Of a stretch of DNA of 64,000 nucleotides, positions 26,061 to 35,610 are shown in pieces. How positions within the stretch are numbered: the stretch's first letter is position 1; the number at the start of each line of letters is the position of its first letter. Location: the NCBI RefSeq assembly GCF_001549985.1, contig NZ_LROZ01000018.1:20057-84056 (forward strand), given 5' to 3'. A program made the translations under genes and the position numbers. The notes beneath the pieces were generated by a model. The model worked only from the letters and a program-made list of their open reading frames with translations, did no database searches and was not told the DNA's origin. This DNA is from Myroides odoratus (GTDB lineage: Bacteria; Bacteroidota; Bacteroidia; Flavobacteriales; Flavobacteriaceae).

Positions 26061-26805
26061 TTTTGACTAAAGGATGATTTAATCCTTTTACATTGTTATT
26101 GATGACTTCGTATGTTTTTAGGTGCTTAAACATTTCAGTTAAGTTCCTAAATCCATAATCTCGAGAGTCAAAACTAGGATCTAATTTTCGCAGGTTATTT
26201 CCAACAGTAGAAATATACGCTTCAACTTCCTCATCTACTGACATATCAAATGCTTTATCAATGAGGCGCATTTCTTTCTTCGTAATGGTCAGTGTATCGT
26301 TATCTTCTTCCTCACCCACCACTGGTTTTTTCTCTTGATTGGTATTTTTTTCTGTTTTAGCCGCTTTAGGCATCAACGTTTCACAATAGGTGAAAATTTC
26401 ACAAGACTGAACAAAGGCATTGGGTGTTTTCTTTTCTCCAATCCCCATCACAAAAATTCCTTCCTCTCGAATTCGCTTCGCTAAACCTGTATAATCACTA
26501 TCACTAGAAACAATACAGAATCCATCAACCATTTTTGCATGTAAAATATCCATGGCATCAATAATTAAGGAACTATCTGTCGAATTCTTGCCTGAAGTAT
26601 AATTAAATTTCTGAATGGGCGAAAAGGATAAATCATTGAGTAAATCCTTCCAACTGTTCATTTGAGGGGTAGTCCAATCGCCATAAATACGACGAATAGT
26701 AACCTTACCATATTTAGATACCTCCGTTAAAATATTTTGTAATAATTTGGCTTGTGCGTTATCTCCATCAACGAGTATCGCTATATTATTATTGTTTTTT
26801 TCCAT
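26053..26805 (-). CDS. NYN-domain nuclease-like protein with LOTUS (OST-HTH) domain
   Basis: 250 aa. The NYN (PIN-like) domain covers about residues 7-145, with the acidic residues expected for metal binding: LVDGDNAQ, TDSSLIIDAMD and IVSSDSDYTGLA. A charged linker (about 150-175) leads to a winged LOTUS/OST-HTH domain (about 178-245, DYGFRNLTEMFKHLKTYEVI). The architecture resembles LabA and limkain-b1 and suggests an RNA-targeting nuclease. Substrate is unknown. It is separate from the LOG gene, 81 bp downstream of it. Confidence 0.9.
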   Translation of the reverse strand: MEKNNNNIAILVDGDNAQAKLLQNILTEVSKYGKVTIRRIYGDWTTPQMNSWKDLLNDLSFSPIQKFNYTSGKNSTDSSLIIDAMDILHAKMVDGFCIVSSDSDYTGLAKRIREEGIFVMGIGEKKTPNAFVQSCEIFTYCETLMPKAAKTEKNTNQEKKPVVGEEEDNDTLTITKKEMRLIDKAFDMSVDEEVEAYISTVGNNLRKLDPSFDSRDYGFRNLTEMFKHLKTYEVINNNVKGLNHPLVKKK

Positions 26806-26886
26806 TTTTTATTGTATTCAAACTCAAGTAAGTAAAATACGAAAAAAAGAGGGGATAAACTTCAACTTTAATCTTTTTTTAGCATG

Positions 26887-27483
26887 TTACATATTTTCTT
26901 TATTAACGACCCATTTCCCCACTTTAGGCGCTTCATATACCTGCATTTGGCGCAATAAATCTTCAATATCATCTGACACGATAATCATATTTTGATTTTC
27001 TTCTTTTAAGAAACCTTGTTTTACCATGGTAGCGATCATTTCTAACAGAGGATTATAAAATCCATCTACATTAAATAAGGCAATTGGCTTTTTATGTAAT
27101 CCCAATTGTCCCCAAGTTAATACTTCAAAAAATTCTTCCAGTGTACCATATCCTCCAGGTAAAGCAATAATTCCATCGGATAATTCATCCATTTTTGCTT
27201 TGCGTTCGTGCATCGTTTCTACAAAAATAAGTTCACTCAAGCGAGTATGCCCTAATTCAACATCAGCTAAAAAATGAGGTAGAACTCCGATAACTTCTCC
27301 ACCATGTGCTAATGCACCATCAGCAATGACTCCCATTAAACCAACCTTAGCCCCTCCATAAACAACACCTATTTGGTGTTGAGCTAATGCAGTTCCTAAA
27401 GCAAGGGCTTGTTGCACGTACATTTCTTTATTCCCTGCGCTTGAACCGCAAAATACTGTGTATCTCATAAATTTATAATTCAT
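26887..27483 (-). CDS. LOG-family protein (TIGR00730)
   Basis: 198 aa. The Rossmann-like LOG fold has CGSSAGNKEMYVQQALALG, VVYGGAKVGLMGVIADGALA, ERKAKMDELSDGIIALPGGY and the signature PGGYGTLEEFFEVLTW. LOG enzymes release cytokinin-type bases from nucleotide monophosphates, or act on AMP-type nucleotides; the bacterial role is often unclear. A true start could be either M1 or M6 (MRYTVFCGSS); the latter resembles homologues better. Confidence 0.93.
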   Translation of the reverse strand: MNYKFMRYTVFCGSSAGNKEMYVQQALALGTALAQHQIGVVYGGAKVGLMGVIADGALAHGGEVIGVLPHFLADVELGHTRLSELIFVETMHERKAKMDELSDGIIALPGGYGTLEEFFEVLTWGQLGLHKKPIALFNVDGFYNPLLEMIATMVKQGFLKEENQNMIIVSDDIEDLLRQMQVYEAPKVGKWVVNKENM

Positions 27484-27568
27484 CTAAATAACATCTAAAT
27501 AACTAAAAAACAAATAGTTACCACACAAATGTTTGATTATTTAATTTTTTACCTTTTTTATCGTGTAA

Positions 27569-27576
27569 CAAAAGTA
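27569..27576 (-). promoter_or_regulatory. -7 box of the LOG gene
   Basis: Minus-strand TACTTTTG, 85 bp before the start codon. Confidence 0.45.
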
Positions 27577-27625
27577 ACGTTTCTCAGTCTATTAGAGTAG
27601 ACGAAAACTTAATTCAACTAATCCA

Positions 27626-30019
27626 ATGAATTCAAAACTATCTTTATTGTTCTTTTTACTCTCCCTTTGTGGTGTTTATGCCCAAGGTTCAGTAAAAATA
27701 ACGGGGCGTGTACTTGATAAAAAACTCAATGAAGCGATTCCCTATGCAACGATTACCTTAAAAAAAGGAGATACTGTTATCACAGGTGGAATGACCACCG
27801 ATACTGGTACGTTCTCCATTACTGCTGCTGCAGATACGTATAACTTAGATATTCAGTTTATTGGTTATACGCCTTATCACAAAGAAATTGCATTGAAAAA
27901 TGCGACTGATCTAGGAACGATTTATCTTGAAGCTGAATCTACTACTTTAGCGGATGTAAACATTGTCGCTGAACGCTCTACGATTGAACAAAAAATCGAT
28001 AGAAAAGTAATTACTGTTGGAAAAGACTTAACAACAGTAGGGGCAACTGCATCGGATATCATGAACAATATTCCTTCTGTTAACGTAGACAAAGATGGTA
28101 AAATCTCTTTAAGAGGAAATGAAAATGTGCGAATCTTATTGGACGGTAGACCAACAAATATGTCAGCTGAACAATTGTTGAAACAAATTCCATCGACTTC
28201 AATTAAAAGCATCGAATTGATTACCAATCCAAGTGCAAAATACAATCCAGAAGGTATGTCGGGAATCATCAACATTGTGTTACACAAAAACACAGCGGAT
28301 GGATTCAATGGTTCAGTAGATAGTGGAGTTACTATTGCTAAAAACATCCAATCGACAACTTCATTAAACCTAAACTACAGACAAGGAAAATTAAACTTCT
28401 TTGGAAATGCTAGTTATTCAGATGGTAAATCAAAGAATGATGGATCTATGTTTCGTGAAGATATTTTATCTCCTACAACCATTGACATGTTGAGCCACAA
28501 CAAAAACATCTTGTATAAAGTAGGGGTTGATTACTATATTAATGACAATAATACCTTGTCTTTTTATACTAATCAAAGTACAAACAAAAGTAATTTAGAT
28601 TTAAAAACCACAACGCTTTATCCGGATCACTCGTTTGAAGATATTTTTCAAAAAACAAAATACGACAACAAAAATACATTTAGTACCTATAACCTAGCTT
28701 ACAAACATTTGTTTGAGAAAAAAGGACATACGTTAGATATTGAGGTAAACCACAACATCAACAAAGCGGATATGGACGGGGACTACCTAACAAAATTAGG
28801 TATCGCTAGTGATTTGTTGTACCAAGATGGAAATAACGATAAGAATACCTTATCTACGGTAAACATTGATTATGTTAATCCATTAAATGACCATACGAAA
28901 TTAGAATTAGGAGCAGAAGGTAGAATTTCAAGAGCTGATAATAATTTTAGTTCAAACAATCCGTTAATTCCTTCGAATCAAACCGCTATTGCCAATAAGT
29001 ATGATCAAGATATTTTTTCTGCATATGCTACATTTGGTCAGACTTTAGGGAAATTCAACTACCAAGTAGGAACGAGAGTAGAGACTTACAAAGTGGATTC
29101 TAAACTAGATGGTACTTCTACTTTTAAAGATGATTATGTGACGCTTTATCCTTCTGTTTATGTTGGATATAACTTAACAGAAAGCGATATGTTTAACGTA
29201 AGTTATAGCCGTCGTGTAGATCGTCCAAGTGTAAGACAAACTAGCCCTGTTCGTCAGTTTTCAACACCGTTGATGACGATGGTTGGTAATCCAGAATTAA
29301 AACCACAGTTTACAAACTCTGTAGAATTAAACTATACTCGATTATTTGCAAAGAGAAGTAGCATTACAGCTGGTGTTTACTACAGACGCATTAACCATGA
29401 GATCAATCACGTGATTTACGATGATCCAGAAAATGACAATCCAAATGCTTTATTGATGACTTTTGACAACTATAAATCAAATGATGCATACGGATTTGAA
29501 GTTTCAGCTAATATTATTGTTACTCCTTGGTGGGACATGCAACCTGCCATTGATTTCTCTAGTATTAAACAAACAGGATTTGTTTCTCAATTGGATGCAA
29601 CAGGAAGCATGCAAACGGTACTACGCGATATTACAGCCAATGCCTTCAATGCGCGTTTAAACAGTAATTTCAAAGCGACAAAGAACTTGCGTTTTAACTT
29701 ATTTGGATTCTATAGAGGTGCTGTAGATGGGATTACCTCTGATGCTCAAGAAATGTACAAAATTGACGCTGGAGCTCGTTATGCTTTACTCAACAACAAA
29801 TTGGGAATTAGCGTAAGATTCAATGATATTTTCAATACGATGTCGTACAAATTCAAAACAAAATACCCTTATCCTTCAACAGGTGAATTCACTTGGGAAA
29901 GTCAATCAGTGTATATTGGTGTAAACTATACCTTTGGCGGTGGAAAGGGTCGTTCATTACAAAGAAAATATAGAGATAGTAACACAAAACAAAGTGGTGG
30001 ATCAGGAGGACTGTTCTAA
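27626..30019 (+). CDS. TonB-dependent receptor-like outer-membrane protein (OMP_b-brl_3 type)
   Basis: 797 aa. The order is a signal peptide (1-19, ending CGVYAQ), a carboxypeptidase-regulatory-like domain (about 23-105, VKITGRVLDKKLNEAIPYAT), a plug domain (about 115-220, DIMNNIPSVNVDKDGKISLR and GMSGIINIVLHKNT), then a large C-terminal beta-barrel. It lacks an SusD partner, so it is not a classical PUL pair. Substrate is unknown; related proteins take part in metal or peptide uptake. It is monocistronic. Confidence 0.93.
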   Translation: MNSKLSLLFFLLSLCGVYAQGSVKITGRVLDKKLNEAIPYATITLKKGDTVITGGMTTDTGTFSITAAADTYNLDIQFIGYTPYHKEIALKNATDLGTIYLEAESTTLADVNIVAERSTIEQKIDRKVITVGKDLTTVGATASDIMNNIPSVNVDKDGKISLRGNENVRILLDGRPTNMSAEQLLKQIPSTSIKSIELITNPSAKYNPEGMSGIINIVLHKNTADGFNGSVDSGVTIAKNIQSTTSLNLNYRQGKLNFFGNASYSDGKSKNDGSMFREDILSPTTIDMLSHNKNILYKVGVDYYINDNNTLSFYTNQSTNKSNLDLKTTTLYPDHSFEDIFQKTKYDNKNTFSTYNLAYKHLFEKKGHTLDIEVNHNINKADMDGDYLTKLGIASDLLYQDGNNDKNTLSTVNIDYVNPLNDHTKLELGAEGRISRADNNFSSNNPLIPSNQTAIANKYDQDIFSAYATFGQTLGKFNYQVGTRVETYKVDSKLDGTSTFKDDYVTLYPSVYVGYNLTESDMFNVSYSRRVDRPSVRQTSPVRQFSTPLMTMVGNPELKPQFTNSVELNYTRLFAKRSSITAGVYYRRINHEINHVIYDDPENDNPNALLMTFDNYKSNDAYGFEVSANIIVTPWWDMQPAIDFSSIKQTGFVSQLDATGSMQTVLRDITANAFNARLNSNFKATKNLRFNLFGFYRGAVDGITSDAQEMYKIDAGARYALLNNKLGISVRFNDIFNTMSYKFKTKYPYPSTGEFTWESQSVYIGVNYTFGGGKGRSLQRKYRDSNTKQSGGSGGLF

Positions 30020-30047
30020 ATTTCTATAAGAAACTTCAATTATTACG

Positions 30048-30080
30048 CGAAAGAGGGTTCCTTGAAAAAGGGATCCTTTT
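30048..30080 (+). terminator. Putative terminator of the outer-membrane receptor gene
   Basis: An imperfect stem around AGGGTTCC / GGGATCCT is followed by eight Ts. It is weaker than the others in the window. Confidence 0.5.
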
Positions 30081-30162
30081 TTTTGTTCTTCGCTTTTTTT
30101 GCTTTTTTGTATTTTGTTTTTTGTGCTTACGCATTGTCATGTGCCGCTACAATCCTCACCAT

Positions 30163-31644
30163 TTACAACAACGGAGATAATAATCGCAAAAAGCTATTTT
30201 TCAATCGGTGCCATTTGGAGCGTTTATTCCAGCGTTCCAATTTCAATTGAATTGAATTTTTACAATCCTCTTCAAACATGGCGCGCATTTGATTGGCGAA
30301 ATCCATATCGTAAAGAACTACATTGACTTCAAAGTTTAAATCAAAACTACGGTGATCTAAATTACACGTACCTACGGAACTGATACCAGAATCCGTAACC
30401 CATGTTTTAGCGTGAATAAACCCTTTTTTATATAAATAAATTTCAACTCCCGATTCTAATAGTTCTTGGAAATAGGATTCAGAAGCTAACTTAACCGTTA
30501 AGGAATCTGTAATTCCCGGCAATAAAAGCTTTACTTTTTTCCCACTAAGCACTGCCATTTTAATCGCTAACTGAAGGGATTCATCTGGGATATAGTAGGG
30601 CGTTGTAATGCATATTTCATGATTAGTAGCCTGTATAGCTTGTAAAACGCTAAACAAAATAGAAGGCACATCCGAATCTGGTCCAGAAGCAATGATTTGC
30701 AAGGGCAATATGTTTTGTTTTCCCATGTGAATCTTCGGAAAATAATCGGCAGAGAAATAAATATTCTCTTTACTACAGAAATTCCAATCCGTCAAAAATA
30801 CGTGTTGTAAACCATAGGCTCCACTTCCTTCAATTCGAATATGGGTATCTCGCCAGAAGAAATCATTTTCCGCTTTTCTGCTGTTATCATAGCGATCCGA
30901 TATATTAATTCCTCCAGTATAAGCAATTTGTCCGTCTATGACCACTATTTTACGGTGATTGCGGTAGTTTAATCGATTGGCTAGTGCCAGTAGGATAATT
31001 TTATTAAAGGCAAAAGCTTGTACTCCATTTGCGCGAAGTTCTTTCACAATATTCTTGCGTATACTTCGACTACCAAAATCATCATAAATAAAACGTACCT
31101 CTACACCTTCTTGTGCTTTTATTTTTAGTAAATCAGCAATTTCTTTTCCTATTTCATTATTTTCATAGATATAGTATTCAATATGAATATGGTGTTTCGC
31201 TTCTTTAATATCTTGTAGTAAACGGGGGAAAAAAGTTTCTCCATTCTGTAAGAGCTCCACATCATTATCAACCAAAAGTGGACCTTCCCCTACCATGGCA
31301 TTAGAGAGCAATTGAACCAACGAACGATGTTGGTCAACAATTGGATGTCCTTGTTGCTTTAAATCGAGGTGTATTTCGCTAATACGCTTGTAGAATCGCT
31401 CCGCATAGTTGTCATTGGCAATTAATTTTTTAGAATACATCTTTCGTCGTCGGTAATTGATACCAAAAGAAAAATAGAAAATAATTCCAAATATCGGAAC
31501 AAAGAACACCAGCAACAGATAGGCTAATGTTTTGGAAATCGAATCGGTATCATAAATAATTCGAATAGACACAAGAATTGCAATGATAAAGTACACGACT
31601 TCCCAATAAATAATCCACTCTGATTCGAAAAATAATGACATCAT
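30163..31644 (-). CDS. cls: Cardiolipin synthase
   Basis: 493 aa. Two N-terminal membrane helices (about 10-65) are followed by two phospholipase D catalytic domains. The HKD motifs are NHRKIVVID (about residue 230) and FIHAKTWVTD (about 410), each followed by the usual glycine/asparagine run (YTGGINISDR; SVGTCNLDHRSF). It condenses phospholipids into cardiolipin in the inner membrane. The length and order match ClsA-type enzymes. The first two residues are both Met. Confidence 0.95.
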   Translation of the reverse strand: MMSLFFESEWIIYWEVVYFIIAILVSIRIIYDTDSISKTLAYLLLVFFVPIFGIIFYFSFGINYRRRKMYSKKLIANDNYAERFYKRISEIHLDLKQQGHPIVDQHRSLVQLLSNAMVGEGPLLVDNDVELLQNGETFFPRLLQDIKEAKHHIHIEYYIYENNEIGKEIADLLKIKAQEGVEVRFIYDDFGSRSIRKNIVKELRANGVQAFAFNKIILLALANRLNYRNHRKIVVIDGQIAYTGGINISDRYDNSRKAENDFFWRDTHIRIEGSGAYGLQHVFLTDWNFCSKENIYFSADYFPKIHMGKQNILPLQIIASGPDSDVPSILFSVLQAIQATNHEICITTPYYIPDESLQLAIKMAVLSGKKVKLLLPGITDSLTVKLASESYFQELLESGVEIYLYKKGFIHAKTWVTDSGISSVGTCNLDHRSFDLNFEVNVVLYDMDFANQMRAMFEEDCKNSIQLKLERWNKRSKWHRLKNSFLRLLSPLL

Positions 31645-31948
31645 AATTTGAATGCTTTACGATGAAGTAAAAGTAGTTGCCCAAAAAGTAAACCTAAATT
31701 TAAACATTCTTTTTCTAAATTCCACTATATCTCAGTTCAAAACACCTTGCTCCCAAGAACAGCAGTTCTTTTGCTTGTTACATTTACTTGTTCCAGTTCA
31801 TATGAAAGGCTAAATTGCCGGAATAAAACCCTTCGAAATAAACGAAAGCTTTCTTCTTACAGTCATTTCATTTTATTCAATCATTCCTTTATTTAGTTAT
31901 TTCACAAGAACTAAAACAAATCTATCGGGTTCATTATTCTACTAATTC
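31645..31948. other. Intergenic region without a recognisable gene
   Basis: About 300 bp, AT-rich. Near cls there is a TACTTTTTG element on the minus strand around 31682-31690, one base longer than the consensus spacing. I see no gene, RNA or repeat in the rest. Confidence 0.5.
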
Positions 31949-32800
31949 TTACAGCAATCGTTCAACTAATATCCCCATATATTTAGTAAATCCTACATTG
32001 AATCCAGAACAAGTAACTCGGTACATTTCACCTGTATCTCCTATTGTTATAATACTTACTTGGCTTAAAAGATTATAATAAGACATAACGGGGTTCGATT
32101 TAGCACCAGGATCTTGATGCGAAAATGTCCACCTATGTGCCTGAACATATCTAGTATCAATAACATTAGTATAACCTCTCTTATTGCTAGAAGTCGTATA
32201 CGTCAAACTTGTACTACAAGCTATATTCACCCCCCTAGCTGACTTGATTTGCAAATAGACATCCCCAACCGCTCCTACTTTAAGAAGTCGAAAACTAAAA
32301 TCTCCAATCCTGACCGTCGTTTTCCCTTCTAAATTATCATCTACCTTCGTATACTTTCTTACATAAGAAGGATAATCATATACGACCCAATCATTGTTTT
32401 GATCAGCAACAACAGACAAGTGTTGTCCTGGGTAAAGAAAATAGGAAGAAGTATCAGAGACTTTCAATCCACCAAATTTTAAAGCTTTTCCTCCTTGCGT
32501 TCTTACCTGTAATACGAGATTCTCCGTTAAATTTTTAATGTTATACATTCTTCCAAATGCATCATCCATTTGATATCGGTACAGAGGCAGATAGAACACG
32601 CCATCTTGATTCGAACGACTAGTAAAACCAACATTACAATCATCCTGCTTAAGATAGTAAGTTGTATTTGTTATTTCGCGATAATTAGCAGAAACAGATC
32701 CTTGTATCGTTAATGTACTAGTAATATCAGTAGTATTTATACCAATTTGTGCATAGCCTAAACTACAAGCACTCATAAAAATAATCCATAATTTTTTCAT
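31949..32800 (-). CDS. Secreted adhesin-like protein, function unknown
   Basis: 283 aa. The signal peptide (1-17, ending SLGYAQ) is followed by a pattern seen in many flavobacterial secreted proteins: QIGINTTDITSTLTIQGSVS, NYREITNTTYYL, then GRMYNIKNLTENLVLQVRTQ and a WVVYDYPSYVRK segment. This looks like a beta-helix or trimeric head module. The C-terminal half (from about 150) is unfamiliar to me. No T9SS sorting domain is visible. It lies downstream of two esterase genes on the same strand, though a terminator separates them. Confidence 0.65.
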   Translation of the reverse strand: MKKLWIIFMSACSLGYAQIGINTTDITSTLTIQGSVSANYREITNTTYYLKQDDCNVGFTSRSNQDGVFYLPLYRYQMDDAFGRMYNIKNLTENLVLQVRTQGGKALKFGGLKVSDTSSYFLYPGQHLSVVADQNNDWVVYDYPSYVRKYTKVDDNLEGKTTVRIGDFSFRLLKVGAVGDVYLQIKSARGVNIACSTSLTYTTSSNKRGYTNVIDTRYVQAHRWTFSHQDPGAKSNPVMSYYNLLSQVSIITIGDTGEMYRVTCSGFNVGFTKYMGILVERLL

Positions 32801-32932
32801 GTGTCATTCATTTAAAGCACAAATAAATTGACAAAAGAAAAAAAAGGGGATTCAAAAAATCAAAAAATGACAATCAATCTTAATTGTATCTTTTTACAAT
32901 GGGTAAAACAGCTCCCCCTAAACGCTAGTAAA

Positions 32933-32970
32933 CAAAAAAAGAGTAGTTATCTACTAACTACTCTTTTGTA
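32933..32970 (-). terminator. Terminator of the esterase pair
   Basis: AAAAGAGTAGTTA (32937-32949) pairs with 32955-32967, just after the stop of the second esterase gene. Confidence 0.8.
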
Positions 32971-32981
32971 CACTTTTGTTT

Positions 32982-34076
32982 TTAGCGATAAAAACGATAA
33001 ATATGCGTAAAATTAGTAGCATCCGTTATTTTTAACTGATAAGCTTGATCGCTCAAAGGCAAAGTATCTACCTCTAAGGAGAAGCTATTGTTCACAATTG
33101 TATCCACTGTTAATACAGGAATATTATTGCCATTATAAACAACAGCAGATTGTATATTTTTATTTGCAATAACCTCAATTTTATCTACGGGTATAGCTTT
33201 TGAATCATCTTGTTTATATACAAATTCATGATACCTTGTAATGGATACTTTAAATTTTACCTGCTTCAATTCAATAAATGCATTAAAGTATCTTTTTCCC
33301 ATCTCTCTTTGTCCAGCTGCATCAAAATGAATTTCATCATAGGCATTATTTGGTTTATCGATAACTGTAGGAAATTCTGGGTCGGCATAACTAGTATTAT
33401 TCACTCGATTAGGTGTATCTTTAATAATTGCTTGTTGTACGCCTCTACGAGCATCTCTACTTACCCAATACGGAACCATTCCGCCTAAAACAAAAGGAAT
33501 CTCTTGCATATTTTGTTGATGAATATCACTTCTCATATCAGCAATCATGGTATCCAATGTCTCTTGATAGGGAGCCCATCCAACATTTGCTTCTCCATGA
33601 TGCCATAGAATCGCTACGACTCTACTTCCCTGGATATTATCTAATACATAGTTTACGCGTTCTATTGCATCTGTATAAAGATTTCCTCCTTTTTTCCAAT
33701 TTAAAATACTGCTACCTGAATATCCTGCAGGAATAATTAACACTTTTCTACTGGAATTTGTCAGAATTTGTGTAGCATATAAGTTAGAAAACGTAATTGC
33801 AAAACTATTTCGATCGGTACTTTTCGTCCAAAAATCTAATGCTGGTTTTGCTTTATCTATGCGATAATCTAATCCACTTTGTCTGTGTATAGCGTATACT
33901 TTAGCATGAACGGTATCCAACTGTACATCTAAAGGGTATCCATAATGTGTATTGGATTGCCCTGCTACTAAGATCACGTCATATCCTTCACTTGTCTCTA
34001 AACAAGGATCTACATTTTGTTGAGCAACAGAAACGTTGACAAAAAATAAAGCTACAAAAAGGTATAAATATCTCAT
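32982..34076 (-). CDS. GQSN-type SGNH/sialate O-acetylesterase-like protein, copy 2
   Basis: 364 aa. A signal peptide (1-18) leads to a SASA/SGNH-like esterase domain: nucleophile block DVILVAGQSNTHYGYPL (Ser in GQSN), block ILWHHGEANVGW, and late catalytic DEIHFDAAGQREMG. The domain ends near residue 270. The last 90 residues form an unrelated beta-rich tail that lacks the T9SS sorting domain of its neighbour. It shares whole segments with copy 1, 5 bp upstream. Likely substrate is an acetylated glycan; unproven. Confidence 0.8.
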   Translation of the reverse strand: MRYLYLFVALFFVNVSVAQQNVDPCLETSEGYDVILVAGQSNTHYGYPLDVQLDTVHAKVYAIHRQSGLDYRIDKAKPALDFWTKSTDRNSFAITFSNLYATQILTNSSRKVLIIPAGYSGSSILNWKKGGNLYTDAIERVNYVLDNIQGSRVVAILWHHGEANVGWAPYQETLDTMIADMRSDIHQQNMQEIPFVLGGMVPYWVSRDARRGVQQAIIKDTPNRVNNTSYADPEFPTVIDKPNNAYDEIHFDAAGQREMGKRYFNAFIELKQVKFKVSITRYHEFVYKQDDSKAIPVDKIEVIANKNIQSAVVYNGNNIPVLTVDTIVNNSFSLEVDTLPLSDQAYQLKITDATNFTHIYRFYR

Positions 34077-34081
34077 CTCAA

Positions 34082-35206
34082 TTATTTTTTAATTATTTTT
34101 ATCTGTTCTACTGTACGATCTTCCAATGTAACACGCGCTACATACAGCCCAACAGGCAGATTTGCTATTGCAATAGTTACCTCAGCTTGATTGTATGAAT
34201 GCTTAAACACAAGAGATTGACTGTGATTATAAATTTCCACCTGTTTAATCTTTTGAATCGATACAAGATTCACAAAATCTGTAGCTGGATTAGGATACAA
34301 CCGAGTTGCATTCGATTCAATATCAATCGGTTGCTCTATTGAAGCTAAAGTCTGAATAGCATGGGGTTCGCTGTTCAAATTAGCTAACGTTTGATACGCT
34401 GTAAAATAACGGAATCCCATTTCTCTTTGTCCAGCTGAATCAAAGTGGATATCATCAAAACCATTATTTGGTTTATCTATTAAAGTTGGGAATTCTGGAT
34501 CGGCATAACTAGTATTACGCACTCGATTAGGTGTATCTTTAATAATTGCTTGTTGTACACCTCTATTAGCATCTCGACTTACCCAATACGGAACCATTCC
34601 ACCTACAATAAAGGGAATATCTTGTCCGTCTACTTGATGAACCTCATTTCTCATATCCGTAATCATACTATCAAGCGTTGTTTGGTAGGGGTTCCATCCA
34701 ACATTCGCTTCTCCTTGATGCCATAGTATTGCCACTAACTTACTTCCTGGAACATTATCCAAAACATAATTTACGCGTTCCATCGCATCCTTGTAAAATA
34801 GCTTACCTTGAGTCCAATCTGTAATACTACTCCCCGCATATCCACATGGAATAATAAGTACTTTCCGGTTATTATCTTTCAAATATGTATTGATATACAG
34901 ATTTGAAAACGTAGTGGCAAAGCTATTTCGATTGGTTTGTCGAGTCCAAAAATCAAGAACTGGTCCCGCTGGATGAATTCTAAAATTTTTGCTATCATGT
35001 CGTTTTAACTCATATACACGAGGATTCACCGTATCCAATTGTGCATTAAGTGGGTATCCATAATGTGTATTAGATTGACCAGCAACTAATATGACATCAT
35101 ACGATAGTTCATTAGCATCAAACGCACAGGTTGTGTCTTGAGCTTGGAGTGCATGGCTTCCTAACAAGAGTAGAAAGGCACATAAAAACGTTAGTTTTCT
35201 TCTCAT
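34082..35206 (-). CDS. GQSN-type esterase with T9SS type A sorting domain, copy 1
   Basis: 374 aa. The signal peptide (1-22, ending ALQAQ) is followed by a SASA/SGNH esterase domain with DVILVAGQSNTHYGYPL, ILWHQGEANVGW and DDIHFDSAGQREMG. The C-terminal 75 residues are a T9SS type A sorting domain (RLYPNPATDFVNLVS through GLYVARVTLEDR to IKIIKK). The protein is therefore predicted to be exported by T9SS and anchored or released at the cell surface. It is the first gene of a tandem pair with copy 2. Confidence 0.85.
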   Translation of the reverse strand: MRRKLTFLCAFLLLLGSHALQAQDTTCAFDANELSYDVILVAGQSNTHYGYPLNAQLDTVNPRVYELKRHDSKNFRIHPAGPVLDFWTRQTNRNSFATTFSNLYINTYLKDNNRKVLIIPCGYAGSSITDWTQGKLFYKDAMERVNYVLDNVPGSKLVAILWHQGEANVGWNPYQTTLDSMITDMRNEVHQVDGQDIPFIVGGMVPYWVSRDANRGVQQAIIKDTPNRVRNTSYADPEFPTLIDKPNNGFDDIHFDSAGQREMGFRYFTAYQTLANLNSEPHAIQTLASIEQPIDIESNATRLYPNPATDFVNLVSIQKIKQVEIYNHSQSLVFKHSYNQAEVTIAIANLPVGLYVARVTLEDRTVEQIKIIKK

Positions 35207-35610
35207 TATTTTATATTTTAAATTATTTTAAATATAAAAATAGTGCATTTTTATAAAATTTAACAATTTTAAAAATAAAATAATTACATTTTATTTTAAA
35301 TTAAAACACTATTCTCAAAAAGAGATCTCGAAAGTAACAAAAAGTGGCAAAAATTGTTTCTATTTTCAAAATTGAAAACACAGAGAATTCTTTTATACGA
35401 AAGAAATAAAGTCCTTCTACAACATGATACACACGGCTAGCTTAAACGACTTAAATGAAAAAGTGCTCTACTACTAGTACATCATATCACCCAAAAATTA
35501 AATAGTTTAGGTGGATGCTAAGAGAAATTACAAATTAGTCGTTCTTTTTTTGTCAATGGACAAAACTTTTTACGCTGCAAGTAAAAGAGGACTTATAGGA
35601 TACAATCGTT
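35207..35610. other. AT-rich spacer before the tRNA cluster
   Basis: The first 90 bp are very A/T-rich, as expected for the esterase promoter region. I could not place a perfect TAnnTTTG box. The rest shows no gene on either strand. Confidence 0.5.

Noticed and set aside
27626..30019. SusC/SusD-type polysaccharide locus
   Set aside because: The receptor is of the OMP_b-brl_3 type and no SusD-like gene or glycoside hydrolase is next to it.
30062..30326. Plus-strand frames between the TonB-dependent protein and cls
   Set aside because: They are the mirror of the cls 3' end and the terminator region, with no independent support.
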